Shown here: positions 9,082 to 18,752 of the stretch, in pieces
Position numbering within the stretch: position 1 is the first letter of the stretch
Layout: each line of letters begins with the position of its first letter
DNA from: Alkalihalobacillus sp. YIM B00296
Lineage (GTDB): Bacteria; Bacillota; Bacilli; Bacillales; Fictibacillaceae
Assembly: GCF_020179385.1 (NCBI RefSeq)
Contig: NZ_JAIBLJ010000002.1
Coordinates: forward strand, 62,001 to 126,000
Reading direction: 5' to 3'
DNA length: 64,000 nucleotides
Made by a program: the position numbers and the translations under genes
The notes under the pieces: model-generated
Databases searched by the model: none
What the model saw: only the letters and a program-made list of their open reading frames with translations
What the model was told of the DNA's origin: nothing

Positions 9082-11442
9082 CTAGTAAGCCTCCTCAAAT
9101 CGAACAGCATCTTTTTCATCTTCAAAAAACCATCGCTTCAAATCACGATAGGAGGAGTAACATAAGTCATTCTCAAGACTTGCCTGCTCTTGTTTTCTCC
9201 TATAAGCCGCGGATTCAGTAAGCGGTCGTTTCATTGGTTGGTCTGTCACTATTATAACACCATTGTCTATTGTAACAAATTCAAGCTCAAAAAACACCTG
9301 TGACATGAAATAGACTGACTCTTTCGTCCAACCTTTATAAGCTGCCAGTTCCGCTCCACGTGTCTTATAATCAAACGTACCCTGCTTTTTCAAAAAGGAA
9401 TAATACCATTTGAAAGAATCCCTTGTCGGAATCGGATTGAAATAATGATCTTCTTCATGGTGGAAAACCGTATAGACACGTTCTACGGCGGAACCATAGG
9501 TCATCAGTTGCTTCAATTGATCCTTACTGGAAGGCAAATCAAGAACAATCAAATATCGGCCATCCAGTTCAAGTGATTCAAGGGAAACTTCCTCTGAAAT
9601 TCGTATTATTCGATCCTCCCAATCCTTCAAGCTTAATGACTCTATCGTCTCTTCTTTAAAAGAAAGCAATTGGACCTTGTTCCGATCAAGGAGCTCCAAT
9701 CGACTCGTAAGATTTTTGATGCCACGGTAGTCGAAAAGCTGCTTTTCCTTGACTGCGATATCCTGTAGTATCAACTGTGGCTTTCTAAAACCATTCCATT
9801 CATTGATCGACAGCTCACCTACGACTGAAATCGAAGCATTTGGAGTGATCTCTTCGAACACCTCCCCAAAATGAAAACCGATTACATCCAAATTGGAACG
9901 ATCCCCTTTTAATGATAGTTTCAAATGCTTGGAGTCGCTTCCTATCCTACGAATCTCTTTCAATCTGCATTGGTCGATGAGAAACCTCGGTTTAGGATTG
10001 TCAACTCCAAATGGCTCCAACACTTGAAGTTCTTCTATGACCTCAAGGGAAATGTCATCAACAGAACATTGAAGGTCGATCGAGGTTATCGGTGAAAAAT
10101 CTTCCTCTGTCATTTTTTCTTTCGCCTGCCGATTGAGCCTTTCCCTCAACTCATCTAGGTATTCAAGCTGAAGTGTCATACCTGCCGCCATCGGATGTCC
10201 GCCAAAGTGTGGTAAGATATCACGGCATTCTGATAAATTCTCGAACATTTCAAACCCTGTGATACTCCGAGCCGATCCTTTTGCGACACCTTTTTCCGGA
10301 TCGATACTTAAAATGATCGTGGGCCGATAGAATTTCTCAACGATACGAGATGCGACGATGCCGATCACTCCAGGATTCCAACCTTCCTTCGCAATGACCA
10401 ACACTGAATTGTTGTCTGGAGGATATTGTTTTTCTACAATTTCCACAGCTTCTTTCGTGATTCCATTGACAAGGCCTTGCCTTTGTTTATTCATTGCATC
10501 GATTTCTTGAGCGATCATCTCAGCTTGGTCCGTGTCTGAAGTGGTAAACAGGTCAACAGCAGGATCAGCTGAGTCTAGTCTTCCAGCCGCATTGACACGT
10601 GGACCGATCCCGAATCCGATGTGTTCAGATGAAAGTTGTTTATCTTCTAATCCGCAGACCTTCAATAAAGCTTGTAAACCAGGCTTAGGTGTGCTTTCAA
10701 GTTTCTGTATCCCGATCTTTACAATTAATCGGTTCTCATCTACAAGAGGGACAAGATCGGCAATCGTTCCAATACAAGCAATATCTAATAAATGCAGCGG
10801 GGCTTCTCCTAAAAGCGCGTGAGATACCTTGAACGCCACCCCTACCCCAGCCAGTCCTTTGAATGGATAAGGACATCCCGGTTTCTTCGGATTGATCGTA
10901 ACATATGCATCCGGCAGTTCAGGCTGAGGTTCATGATGATCCGTTATGATCAAATCAAGTCCGATTTCCTTCGCTACTTCTGCCTCATGAATCGCAGATA
11001 TACCGGTATCGACCGTAACGATCAACGTATATCCTTGGTCCTGAGCCCATCTGAAAGCTACCTCGTTAGGACCATATCCTTCCGTAAAACGATTGGGAAT
11101 ATAATAGTCAAAATCGGCTCCAAGCTCACGTAATGTATAAATCATGACCGATGTACTGCTGACACCATCTGCATCATAATCTCCAAAAATCAATATTTTT
11201 TCTTGTTGCTCGATTGCTTTCTTAATCCGATCAACTGCTAAGTCCATTCCATCCATCTGGAAGGGGTCGTAAAAATCAACATTTTCCGTATGTAAAAAGT
11301 TCGTGACTTCCTCTATATCTTGCTTACCTCTATTAACTAACAATCCCGCTACAAGCGGTGATAGACCGAGGCTATCCACCAGTTCATTTCTTTTTGACTG
11401 GTCTACTTCCGTGACACACCATCGTGTCCTCGAATCCAACAT
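9082..11442 (-). CDS. recJ: Single-stranded-DNA-specific exonuclease RecJ
   Basis: 5'-3' single-strand exonuclease used in recombination and mismatch/base repair. 786 residues from ATG 11442 ([10 protein letters not shown]) with an AGAGGTGG site; the same length as the B. subtilis protein as I recall it. DHH phosphoesterase core: DYDADGVSS near residue 89, VDTG, and DHHEP near 160; DHHA1 domain with [12 protein letters not shown] near 420; then an OB fold and the Firmicutes-specific C-terminal extension of about 220 residues. No lesions seen. Confidence 0.96.
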   Translation of the reverse strand: MLDSRTRWCVTEVDQSKRNELVDSLGLSPLVAGLLVNRGKQDIEEVTNFLHTENVDFYDPFQMDGMDLAVDRIKKAIEQQEKILIFGDYDADGVSSTSVMIYTLRELGADFDYYIPNRFTEGYGPNEVAFRWAQDQGYTLIVTVDTGISAIHEAEVAKEIGLDLIITDHHEPQPELPDAYVTINPKKPGCPYPFKGLAGVGVAFKVSHALLGEAPLHLLDIACIGTIADLVPLVDENRLIVKIGIQKLESTPKPGLQALLKVCGLEDKQLSSEHIGFGIGPRVNAAGRLDSADPAVDLFTTSDTDQAEMIAQEIDAMNKQRQGLVNGITKEAVEIVEKQYPPDNNSVLVIAKEGWNPGVIGIVASRIVEKFYRPTIILSIDPEKGVAKGSARSITGFEMFENLSECRDILPHFGGHPMAAGMTLQLEYLDELRERLNRQAKEKMTEEDFSPITSIDLQCSVDDISLEVIEELQVLEPFGVDNPKPRFLIDQCRLKEIRRIGSDSKHLKLSLKGDRSNLDVIGFHFGEVFEEITPNASISVVGELSINEWNGFRKPQLILQDIAVKEKQLFDYRGIKNLTSRLELLDRNKVQLLSFKEETIESLSLKDWEDRIIRISEEVSLESLELDGRYLIVLDLPSSKDQLKQLMTYGSAVERVYTVFHHEEDHYFNPIPTRDSFKWYYSFLKKQGTFDYKTRGAELAAYKGWTKESVYFMSQVFFELEFVTIDNGVIIVTDQPMKRPLTESAAYRRKQEQASLENDLCYSSYRDLKRWFFEDEKDAVRFEEAY

Positions 11443-11507
11443 AAAACCACCTCTTAACTCACTCATTATACAAGAGTCTTTCAAGAGGTGGCAAATTGTA
11501 ATTTGGA

Positions 11508-11855
11508 CTATGATATTGAGTTATCGGAAGAATTTGCAGTCTGAGACGTATTCTTTTTTGATACACGGTCTTTTTTAGTTTTATGGTCAGAGCTTCTCTG
11601 GTCATTGACCAAATGTTCGTTCCTTTTACGTAATGACCTTATTTCTTTTTTCATGGAATAAAGTCTGGCTGAGCCTGCAAAGCCGATGACCAGCGCACCT
11701 AACATAGCAGAGCCCAATATGACCAGGACTAACGGCCACTGAGCGGTCCCGACTATATAATCCACTTCTACTGCGTTCACGTTAATGACAGCGAATACAG
11801 CGACAATAATTGAAAAGAGCAATACTATGATGAAGCTCCATTCTTTTCTCACCAT
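11508..11855 (-). CDS. LapA-domain membrane protein (YrvD type)
   Basis: 115-residue membrane protein of unknown function with two N-terminal transmembrane helices (about residues 6-27 and 42-65) in the LapA/DUF1049 arrangement, then a basic coiled stretch (YSMKKEIRSLRKRNEHL) and a Ser/Lys-rich tail. The ATG at 11855 overlaps the stop of the upstream efflux gene (TGATG); a GTG one codon earlier is possible. Its place next to recJ matches B. subtilis yrvD. A role in envelope assembly is only suggested by the family. Confidence 0.8.
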   Translation of the reverse strand: MVRKEWSFIIVLLFSIIVAVFAVINVNAVEVDYIVGTAQWPLVLVILGSAMLGALVIGFAGSARLYSMKKEIRSLRKRNEHLVNDQRSSDHKTKKDRVSKKNTSQTANSSDNSIS

Positions 11856-12787
11856 CACTCACCATCCTTTTCTTCCTGATACGGATTAATATGCACAAAA
11901 ACGTCGCGGACCAACGATTGTTCAATTAACCGGCTTTTCACCTCTTTCCCGATGTCATGCCCTTGCTGCACTGAAATCTCAGGATCGACCGCAATTTTGA
12001 TATCAATGATGACATAGTACCCATGTTCCCTGGCAAAAAATTCATCGAGGTTCATAACACCCTCGACACTTTCAACGATTTTCCTCATTTCTACTGTGTC
12101 TTCGTCATGCAGGACATGGTCAAGCGTATTATGAATCGATTCGGCCCCAAGCTTCCATGCAATCCTAAGAACAAGAAGAGAAACAGCTAATCCAGCGATC
12201 GGATCGGCATATACGAGCCAATTGACGCCTAATTTTCCTCCGAGGACAGCTGCACCGATACCAATAAGTGCGGCTATGGAAGAAAAGACATCTGATCGAT
12301 GTTCATATGCATTTGTGATGATCGCGTCGCTATTTATTCTTTTACCCAGACGGTACTTATATTGAAACATCAATTCTTTTGAGATGATCGAAAATATGAC
12401 CGCATAGATCGCCCAGATCCGGGGGGCTTCGATCGGGTGGAAGAAGGATTCAACCGATGAATAACCGATTTCAAGACCAACGATGAATAAAAGGACAGCT
12501 ACGATTATGGCAGCGATCGATTCAGCTTTCCCGTGGCCATAGGGATGATCACGATCAGGAGGAAGCTTTGCAGCTCTAAGACCTAGCAATACCGCAAATG
12601 ACCCCGCAACATCTGATGCAGAATGAACCGCATCAGCCATCAATGCACGACTGTTCGAGATGAACCCGACCACACCTTTTATGACTGCCAGGATAAGATT
12701 TCCCACAATGCCTACCCAAGCTGCAAATTCTCCTTGACGGAAACGTTCTTTGTTCTGATTGTCCACGATATCCACTCCAAACAACAA
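11855..12787 (-). CDS. Cation diffusion facilitator transporter
   Basis: Proton-coupled efflux of divalent metal ions (Zn2+, Fe2+ or Mn2+; the sequence does not say which). About 310 residues: six transmembrane helices, metal-site motif ADAVHSASDVAGS near residue 52 and the DHPYGHGKAE loop near 80, then a cytoplasmic C-terminal ferredoxin-like domain ending in HINPYQEEKDGE. Start is uncertain: TTG at 12787 or GTG at 12766 (MDNQNKERF), the latter with GGAG at a better distance. Coupled to the downstream LapA-type gene by an overlapping stop/start. Confidence 0.88.
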   Translation of the reverse strand: MLFGVDIVDNQNKERFRQGEFAAWVGIVGNLILAVIKGVVGFISNSRALMADAVHSASDVAGSFAVLLGLRAAKLPPDRDHPYGHGKAESIAAIIVAVLLFIVGLEIGYSSVESFFHPIEAPRIWAIYAVIFSIISKELMFQYKYRLGKRINSDAIITNAYEHRSDVFSSIAALIGIGAAVLGGKLGVNWLVYADPIAGLAVSLLVLRIAWKLGAESIHNTLDHVLHDEDTVEMRKIVESVEGVMNLDEFFAREHGYYVIIDIKIAVDPEISVQQGHDIGKEVKSRLIEQSLVRDVFVHINPYQEEKDGE

Positions 12788-12867
12788 TCTCCATAATAAC
12801 TTACGCTACCGCAAATGTTTTTAAACATGTCTTGCTACACGACAAAGAGCCATTCTCCTTTTTAGAG

Positions 12868-13060
12868 GGCTTTGTTAAATTTTAATGGTGTTTTCATATA
12901 GAAAATTGATTTAAGCGAAATTCACGACACTCCTGCGGGAAAAGCGAGCCAGGCAAGACCCCGAAGCGACCTACGTGACTAAGCAGGTCGCTTCCGCTTT
13001 TATTTCGCCCGCGGAAAGGGAGTGAATTTCGAAAAATCAACAAATAAAAATAACAAAGCC
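12868..13060. repeat. Intergenic hairpin repeat, compact copy downstream of secDF
   Basis: 193 bp with perfect 10-bp inverted ends GGCTTTGTTA (12868-12877) and TAACAAAGCC (13051-13060). Sub-terminal imperfect inverted repeats gcgaaattcacgacactcc and gggagtgaatttcg. At the centre is a tight hairpin GAAGCGACCT (12963-12972) / AGGTCGCTTC (12985-12994). In the long copies these central arms are pushed apart by the internal module, so this looks like the module-free form. The minus-strand open frame 12894-13103 across it is not a credible gene. Confidence 0.7.
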
Positions 13061-13070
13061 TTTTGGACAC

Positions 13071-13107
13071 AAAAAGGTTGACCGAAGAGTTCAATCTGGT
13101 CAACCTT
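13071..13107 (-). terminator. Intrinsic terminator after secDF
   Basis: Minus strand AAGGTTGACC-loop-GGTCAACCTTTTTG: 10-bp perfect stem followed by T-rich sequence, just past the secDF stop. Confidence 0.85.
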
Positions 13108-13114
13108 CTATTAT

Positions 13115-15361
13115 TTAATCAGTAGATTTTGCTGGTTTTTCACGTTTCTTTTTCAATTGCCTCGCTTTTAATACCAGCCATATTTGGGCAGCAATGAAGA
13201 GAGAAGAATAAGTACCTGCAACCAATCCGATCAATAGGGCAAATGAGAAATTTGTGATAGCCGGGCTTCCGAAAATCATAAGGGCTAACGCTGCAAAGAC
13301 CGTACTGAGAACAGTGTTGATGGATCGGCCGAAGGTCTGTACAAGACTCACGTTTACAACCCTTGATAAATCTTCGAATGTCTTCACCTTCGAGTATTTC
13401 ATGTTTTCCCTGATCCTATCGAAGGTGACAATCGTATCGTTGATCGAGTAACCGACGATGGTCAGCACGGCAGCAATGAACGGAAGATCTACCTCGAGCC
13501 TCAATAAACTGAAAATCGCTACAATGAAGAATGCATCGTGCAGCAAGGCAATGATTGAAGAAAATGCCATCAACCATTCGAATCGAATCGTGACATATAT
13601 GATGATCCCAATTGACGCAATGGCAATTGCATATATAGCATTCTTCGCAAGTTCCCGGCCAACTGTTGGATCTACCGTACTTACGTTCGGCTCTTGTCCA
13701 TATTTTTCATTATAGAAAGACTTCAATTCCCCGATTTCGTTTTGATCTAAAACACCAACGTAGCGCGCAACTGCAATATTCTGGATTTCCCCAGAAATGA
13801 TGACCTCTTCTGCTTCTAATCCTAATGAACGAAGTTCATCATCAATCGTCTCTTTATCGAGAGCCTGATCTGCAGTGATTTCAACACGGCTTCCACTCTC
13901 AAAATCAATACCTAGGTTCAGCTGGAAGATCACCAGGGACAACAGACCAAGGCCAAGCAATACTCCCGATAAGGTAAAGAATTTCTTGCGATTTTTAACA
14001 AAATTGATGTTCTTGAATTTATTTTTCGAGATATCCAGACGGTCTGTATCATCCAGATCACTGATTTGCTCTTCTTTTACCCCGAACAATCTCGGCTTTT
14101 TATTAAGAATACGGCTTTTCACCCATAAACCGAGGAAGAGTCTTGATCCGTAGACTGCTGTCAAAAAGCTTGTCAAAATACTGATGATCAATACAAGGGC
14201 AAACCCTTTGACTGCGCTTGTTCCAAAAATGAACAGGACCGTTGCTGCAAGTATCGTTGTAATGTTCGCATCAAGAATCGTCGATAGTGACCGTTTATTT
14301 CCTGCCTTGAAAGCAGACATGACCGATTTTCCTGAACGAAGTTCTTCTTTAATCCGTTCATATGTGATGATATTCGCATCGACAGCCATACCGACCCCGA
14401 GGATCAAGGCTGCAATACCAGGGAGTGTGAGTACACCCTCCATCCATTCAAAAATGAGCAGGATCAGATAGATATAAGTAGATAAAGTAACAACTGCAAT
14501 GATTCCTGGCACCCGATAAAATAGGATCATGAACAGGAAGATGACCGCGATCCCGATCGCCCCTGCAGTTACTGTCTTATCAAGAGAGTCCTGCCCGAAT
14601 TTCGCACCGACAGAAGTCGAATACACCTCCGTCAACTTGACTGGAAGGGATCCAGCATTAAGTAGATCTGCTAGGTTTTGGGCTTCTTCAACAGAGTCGA
14701 TCCCCTCTATTTGCACATTCTTGGTCGATAATGTCCTACTAACTGCCGGAGCTGAAATGTATTTCGGATCCTCACCGCTATTTTCTTTCTTCACTTCTTC
14801 TTCGAAAGAATCGCCTTCTTCATAATCGAGCCAAATGACAAGACGGTTTTCACCTGGAGGCATCTGAGAAATGTCACGAGTCACTTCCGCAAATTTATCT
14901 GCCTCATTCAATGTGAGAGAGACGACAGGCTGGTTTGTCTGTTGCATGAATTCTACCTTTGCGCCGCCCTCTTTCAGATCAGAACCTTTTAGACGTACTT
15001 TATCATTCACATCACGGAAGGTAAGCTCCGCTTGTGTAGATAACAATTCACGTGCTTTATTCTGATCATCAACACCTGCAAGTTGTACACGGATCCGATC
15101 GCCTTCGATTTGGATATTAGGTTCAGAGACCCCGAGTACGTTCACCCTTTTGTTAAGGGCACTTACAGTATTGTTCAATAATTGCTTGTCTACTTCCTGA
15201 TCTTCATTGGTTGGTTCCACATCATATAGAACCTCGAATCCGCCTTGAAGATCAAGACCAAGTTTGATGTTCTTGACGATGTCCTTCGTCGTCCCCCCGA
15301 TCGCTCCAGCAATCAAGATGACAAGAAGGAAAAAGGCGACAATCCGTCCTCTTTTAACCAT
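13115..15361 (-). CDS. secDF: Protein translocase subunit SecDF (fused)
   Basis: Proton-driven accessory of the Sec translocon that pulls exported proteins to completion. 748 residues with SecD and SecF joined in one chain, the Bacillus arrangement. SecD half: N-terminal helix, LGLDLQGGFEVLY, large extracellular P1 domain, then TVTAGAIGIAVIF and the membrane block with GMAVDANIITYERIKEE. SecF half from about residue 455: NLGIDFESGSRVEI and the block with GYSINDTIVTFDRIREN. ATG 15361 has a GGGAGG site. Downstream of comN as in B. subtilis. Confidence 0.97.
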   Translation of the reverse strand: MVKRGRIVAFFLLVILIAGAIGGTTKDIVKNIKLGLDLQGGFEVLYDVEPTNEDQEVDKQLLNNTVSALNKRVNVLGVSEPNIQIEGDRIRVQLAGVDDQNKARELLSTQAELTFRDVNDKVRLKGSDLKEGGAKVEFMQQTNQPVVSLTLNEADKFAEVTRDISQMPPGENRLVIWLDYEEGDSFEEEVKKENSGEDPKYISAPAVSRTLSTKNVQIEGIDSVEEAQNLADLLNAGSLPVKLTEVYSTSVGAKFGQDSLDKTVTAGAIGIAVIFLFMILFYRVPGIIAVVTLSTYIYLILLIFEWMEGVLTLPGIAALILGVGMAVDANIITYERIKEELRSGKSVMSAFKAGNKRSLSTILDANITTILAATVLFIFGTSAVKGFALVLIISILTSFLTAVYGSRLFLGLWVKSRILNKKPRLFGVKEEQISDLDDTDRLDISKNKFKNINFVKNRKKFFTLSGVLLGLGLLSLVIFQLNLGIDFESGSRVEITADQALDKETIDDELRSLGLEAEEVIISGEIQNIAVARYVGVLDQNEIGELKSFYNEKYGQEPNVSTVDPTVGRELAKNAIYAIAIASIGIIIYVTIRFEWLMAFSSIIALLHDAFFIVAIFSLLRLEVDLPFIAAVLTIVGYSINDTIVTFDRIRENMKYSKVKTFEDLSRVVNVSLVQTFGRSINTVLSTVFAALALMIFGSPAITNFSFALLIGLVAGTYSSLFIAAQIWLVLKARQLKKKREKPAKSTD

Positions 15362-15457
15362 ATGTATTTTCCTCCCATTATGCCAACAATCTGGATGTCC
15401 GTCCTTATGTTATGTAATGACAATACACCCTATTATATCCATCAGATAAATTGCATG

Positions 15458-15754
15458 TCAATTTTCCTTCAGCGTATCAAATGAATACCAATTATCATCA
15501 GTGACAGCCTGTACAGTCAGCCAATTCATAAAATCATTCGTCGATAGGGTCAAAATTTTGTTGACCACCTGATGGATCATCCACTCATCATCTTTCGTTT
15601 TTTTGGCACGGGAGATGACACATTTCCAGATCTCTTCTTCTGTCACACTCTCATACCCCATGAAATGAATTTCTTCTTTTTTACTAGCCAATGCAGGGCT
15701 CACTCTAGGTAACCATTCTTCAAGAACCATCGTTTCACTGTTTGCCTCAGACAC
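15458..15754 (-). CDS. comN: Post-transcriptional regulator ComN
   Basis: 98-residue soluble protein. Family: ComN (formerly YrzD), a small post-transcriptional regulator that controls comE mRNA localisation and competence in B. subtilis. The body VTEEEIWKCVISRAKK...MIHQVVNKILTLS matches that family in shape and in position between secDF and spoVB. GTG start at 15754 with GGAGG nine bases upstream. Whether this organism is competent is not shown here, though comC is also present. Confidence 0.8.
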   Translation of the reverse strand: MSEANSETMVLEEWLPRVSPALASKKEEIHFMGYESVTEEEIWKCVISRAKKTKDDEWMIHQVVNKILTLSTNDFMNWLTVQAVTDDNWYSFDTLKEN

Positions 15755-15801
15755 AATGTTTTTCCTCCTTTTCTTTAAGGGTTGTCGATTTTTTATACGT
15801 C

Positions 15802-16287
15802 CTAAAAAATAGAATAGATGGCGAGACCGACCCCTAATCCTGCGATCAAAACACCCGTCGCTACTGCTAGAAAAGCATAGTGGAAACGAATGTTGAACAG
15901 AGCAGCGGCTACACAGGCGCTGTATGCACCGGTAGTAGGAAGGGGTATAGCTGTAAACAAAATCAAACCGATAGCACCGAATCGCTCGACGTTCTTGCTG
16001 TTCTTCAATGTTCGTTTATATAGCCAATCGTAAAAACGTTTGTACCAGCGATATCGCATCAGAAATGTGCTCAATGGACGGAACAGGATTAATAATGGGA
16101 TGATCGGCAACAAATTACCAAGCACCGCCAAGCTGAATGCTGGCCAGAAATCAAATCCGAAACCATAGGCGAGCGGGAGACCACCACGTAATTCTAGTAT
16201 CGGCATTGCAGATACAATTACCACGATTAATTCATTCGGCAGGAAACTGAGATTCTCTACCAAAAACTGCTTAATAGCTTCCTTCAA
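15802..16287 (-). CDS. Small-multidrug-export family membrane protein
   Basis: 161 residues, about four to five transmembrane helices, matching the COG2426/Sm_multidrug_ex family: SAMPILELRGGLPLAYGFG near residue 27 and a re-entrant FTAIPLPTTGAYSACVAAAL near 112. The two Pro/Gly-rich half-loops resemble the DedA-type arrangement. Despite the family name, transport of drugs is not established; substrate unknown. TTG start at 16287 after GAGGTG. Divergent from spoVB. Confidence 0.8.
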   Translation of the reverse strand: MKEAIKQFLVENLSFLPNELIVVIVSAMPILELRGGLPLAYGFGFDFWPAFSLAVLGNLLPIIPLLILFRPLSTFLMRYRWYKRFYDWLYKRTLKNSKNVERFGAIGLILFTAIPLPTTGAYSACVAAALFNIRFHYAFLAVATGVLIAGLGVGLAIYSIF

Positions 16288-16313
16288 TGTCTACACCTCA
16301 AAATTTATACTTG

Positions 16314-16343
16314 TCATGCTTGGGCCACTTTTCTGCATATACA
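16314..16343 (+). promoter_or_regulatory. Sigma-E-like promoter of spoVB
   Basis: TCATGCT (16314-16320), 15-nt spacer, CATATACA (16336-16343), close to the mother-cell sigma-E pattern (KMATATT, 14-15 nt, CATACA-T). About 75 bases before the spoVB start. Confidence 0.6.
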
Positions 16344-16417
16344 TGAAAAGAAAGTATGTTCAGTCACGACAACCGCTATGTACTATGTATGCAGTAAAAG
16401 AAGGCAGGGGCGAATTC

Positions 16418-17965
16418 ATGTCAAAACAAACATTCATACAAGGAACAGTGATATTGATTGTGGCTGGTTTGATCACAAAAGTGCTAGGATTCATCAATCG
16501 GATCGTCATCGCCAGGATCATGGGGCCTGAAGGCGTAGGATTATATATGATGGCAGTCCCGACCTTATTGCTTACGATCGCTCTTACTCGACTAGGCCTA
16601 CCTGTAGCGATCTCAAAACTGGTCGCAGAGGCTGAAGCCCAGAAAAATCCAAGAAAAATCAAACAAATCCTCGTCGTCTCGTTGACAATAACAGGAATCC
16701 TAAGTCTTATTTTTACATTAGCACTGATTGCACTTGCACCTATTTTATCACGAACCTTATTAACTGACCACAGAACTTATTACCCGCTGATCGCAATTGC
16801 ACCGGTCGTCCCTATTGTCGCCCTTTCCTCTGTCTTGCGCGGCTACTTCCAGGGAAGACAGAATATGAAGCCTTCAGCATATTCACAAGTGATTGAACAA
16901 GTCGTACGGATAACACTTGTGGCATTGTTAACAAGCGCATTGCTGCCATATGGGGTCGAATATGCAGCTGCAGGCGCTATGATTTCTGTGGTGATCGGTG
17001 AGTTTGCATCCCTCCTTTATATGTTTTCGGCATTCAAACTCCAAAAGCGTATCCGAATAAGAAAAGGATTTTTCAATTATGTGACAAAAGGGAAAGAAAC
17101 GTTCAATCAATTGATGAGGATTTCCTTACCGACCACGGCCAGTCAGTTGGTCGGATCTGTTTCTTATTTTTTCGAACCGATTGTCGTAGCAAACAGTTTA
17201 CTTCTGGCTGGTATCAGTGTAACAGTAGCTACCCAGCAATACGGGGCATTAGCAGGTTATGTCATTCCCTTTTTGACTCTGCCGATGTTCATCACCTATT
17301 CCCTATCTGTTTCACTCGTCCCTGCGATCAGCGAAGCTGCTGCCCAACAAAAGCATCACGTCGTGGAATACAGGCTTAATCAGGCGCTTAGGATATCCAT
17401 GCTCTCAGGTGGAGTGTCAGTCGTCATTACGTATGTCCTAGCCGCTCCCTTAATGGATCTGATGTATAACACACCTGAAGTTGCGATTTATGTAAAATTG
17501 ATGGCCCCATTTTTCTTCTTCCTCTATTTCCAGGGTCCTCTTCAGGCGGTACTCCAGGCCCTTGACCTGGCCAAAGCAGCAATGATCAATAGTATCGTCG
17601 GAGCGATCATCAAAATGGCAGCGATCTTCCTTCTCGCATCACGTCCTGATTTAGGCATCATAGGTGTCGCGCTTGCCATTGTCATCAATGTCGTTCTTGT
17701 GACCATGCTTCATTTTGCCACAATCGTCAAAGCAATCAGTTACACAGTTGTCGTCAAGGATTATTTGAAAGCAATCATGGCCATTGCCATTACAGCTGTA
17801 GCCGTTACAGGTTTTTATCAAATGTTGGACCTGGACTTGCTTTTCCGGACATTACTGACGATCGCTTTCACACTTTTATTGTACTTGCTCCTTGTGATCG
17901 GCCTTAAATTAGTCAAAAAGGAAGATGTCCAATACATCCCTGTTTTGAAGAAAATCGTACGATAA
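16418..17965 (+). CDS. spoVB: Stage V sporulation protein B (polysaccharide/lipid II-type flippase)
   Basis: 515-residue polytopic membrane protein of the MOP/MATE-like flippase superfamily; about 14 transmembrane helices. In B. subtilis SpoVB acts in the mother cell for spore cortex synthesis, probably moving lipid-linked precursors. Start chosen at ATG 16418 (MSKQTFIQGT) with an AGGGG site; the frame is open to 16316 but the upstream segment has no membrane character and contains the promoter. Conserved N-terminal GFINRIVIARIMGPEGVGLY region and GYFQGRQNMKPSAYSQ loop visible. Sigma-E-like promoter upstream agrees with the known regulation. Confidence 0.95.
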   Translation: MSKQTFIQGTVILIVAGLITKVLGFINRIVIARIMGPEGVGLYMMAVPTLLLTIALTRLGLPVAISKLVAEAEAQKNPRKIKQILVVSLTITGILSLIFTLALIALAPILSRTLLTDHRTYYPLIAIAPVVPIVALSSVLRGYFQGRQNMKPSAYSQVIEQVVRITLVALLTSALLPYGVEYAAAGAMISVVIGEFASLLYMFSAFKLQKRIRIRKGFFNYVTKGKETFNQLMRISLPTTASQLVGSVSYFFEPIVVANSLLLAGISVTVATQQYGALAGYVIPFLTLPMFITYSLSVSLVPAISEAAAQQKHHVVEYRLNQALRISMLSGGVSVVITYVLAAPLMDLMYNTPEVAIYVKLMAPFFFFLYFQGPLQAVLQALDLAKAAMINSIVGAIIKMAAIFLLASRPDLGIIGVALAIVINVVLVTMLHFATIVKAISYTVVVKDYLKAIMAIAITAVAVTGFYQMLDLDLLFRTLLTIAFTLLLYLLLVIGLKLVKKEDVQYIPVLKKIVR

Positions 17966-17975
17966 AACGGTCAAT

Positions 17976-18015
17976 AAAAAATCAACCCGCTTTCGATTCC
18001 AGGGTTGATTTTTTT
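17976..18015. terminator. Bidirectional terminator between spoVB and yrbG
   Basis: AAAAATCAACCC-loop-GGGTTGATTTTTTT; T-runs on both strands, between convergent genes. Confidence 0.85.
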
Positions 18016-18679
18016 AATCGTTTTCTTCGAGGTCGATGAAAAAGATGCCATCGGACTCTAAAGAGCAAAAAGAAATCTTTTTTAAATCTCGGAAACCTAA
18101 TTTCTTAAGCTCTTGGCGTAACCATAATTCTGTTTTACCTAACCTTGCCAAATGATCTCCCTGGATTTTCCCATCCAAAACCAATGGTAATGGAAAGAGA
18201 TTACTGCCAGGATCCTCCTCTTTTTCTTCCTCTTCCTTCTTGATTACTGAAAGCTTTCCAGTCGGCTCAAGAATTGCAAACTCGACATCAGAAACTTTAT
18301 TTACTCCATTTTCACGTAACTGTATCAATAAATCATCGAAGTTGTATCGTTGTTTTTTCATTTGTGCCTCGTCAATCTGGCCCCGATCGATGATGACGGA
18401 AGGCTTCCCATCGATAATATGCCTCATCTTTTCGCTTTTTAAGGAAACATAGGCAAAAAACACCTGTAGAATCAACAAGACGCCGATCCCGAGCAGTGAA
18501 TGCATCATCGGTTTTTCCGGACTTTCAATCGATATGACCGCCATTTCCGCAATCATGATGGAGACGACAAAGTCCACAATCGAAAGCTGTCCGATTTCTC
18601 GCTTCCCCATTAAACGGAAAACAACGATGATGATGAAATAAATGAATAGGGTCCGAAACATTATAATCCCGATTTCCAT
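18014..18679 (-). CDS. yrbG: DUF421/YetF-family membrane protein (YrbG type)
   Basis: 221 residues: three N-terminal transmembrane helices, FRLMGKREIGQLSIVDFVV signature near residue 20, then a cytoplasmic YetF C-terminal domain (PSVIIDRGQID, YNFDDLLIQLRENGV, VEFAILEPTGKLSV). An acidic insert KKEEEEKEEDPG lies near residue 150. The family is common in spore formers; function unknown. In B. subtilis yrbG sits between yrzE and spoVB, as here apart from the transporter gene inserted at 18753-20051. Symbol assigned by position and family. Confidence 0.8.
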   Translation of the reverse strand: MEIGIIMFRTLFIYFIIIVVFRLMGKREIGQLSIVDFVVSIMIAEMAVISIESPEKPMMHSLLGIGVLLILQVFFAYVSLKSEKMRHIIDGKPSVIIDRGQIDEAQMKKQRYNFDDLLIQLRENGVNKVSDVEFAILEPTGKLSVIKKEEEEKEEDPGSNLFPLPLVLDGKIQGDHLARLGKTELWLRQELKKLGFRDLKKISFCSLESDGIFFIDLEEND

Positions 18680-18752
18680 GGAAGTCTTCTCCTTTCTTTA
18701 CATAGTCTCACCGACTAAGGAGAAGATATGAAAAGTTACAAATGGTAAAATT

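Noticed and set aside
2572-13060. Calling the repeats insertion sequences
   Set aside because: No transposase gene, and no convincing target-site duplications flank the inverted ends that I could see.
16316-16417. Longer SpoVB N-terminus from 16316
   Set aside because: It would cover the sigma-E-like promoter, lacks a ribosome site and has no membrane or family character.
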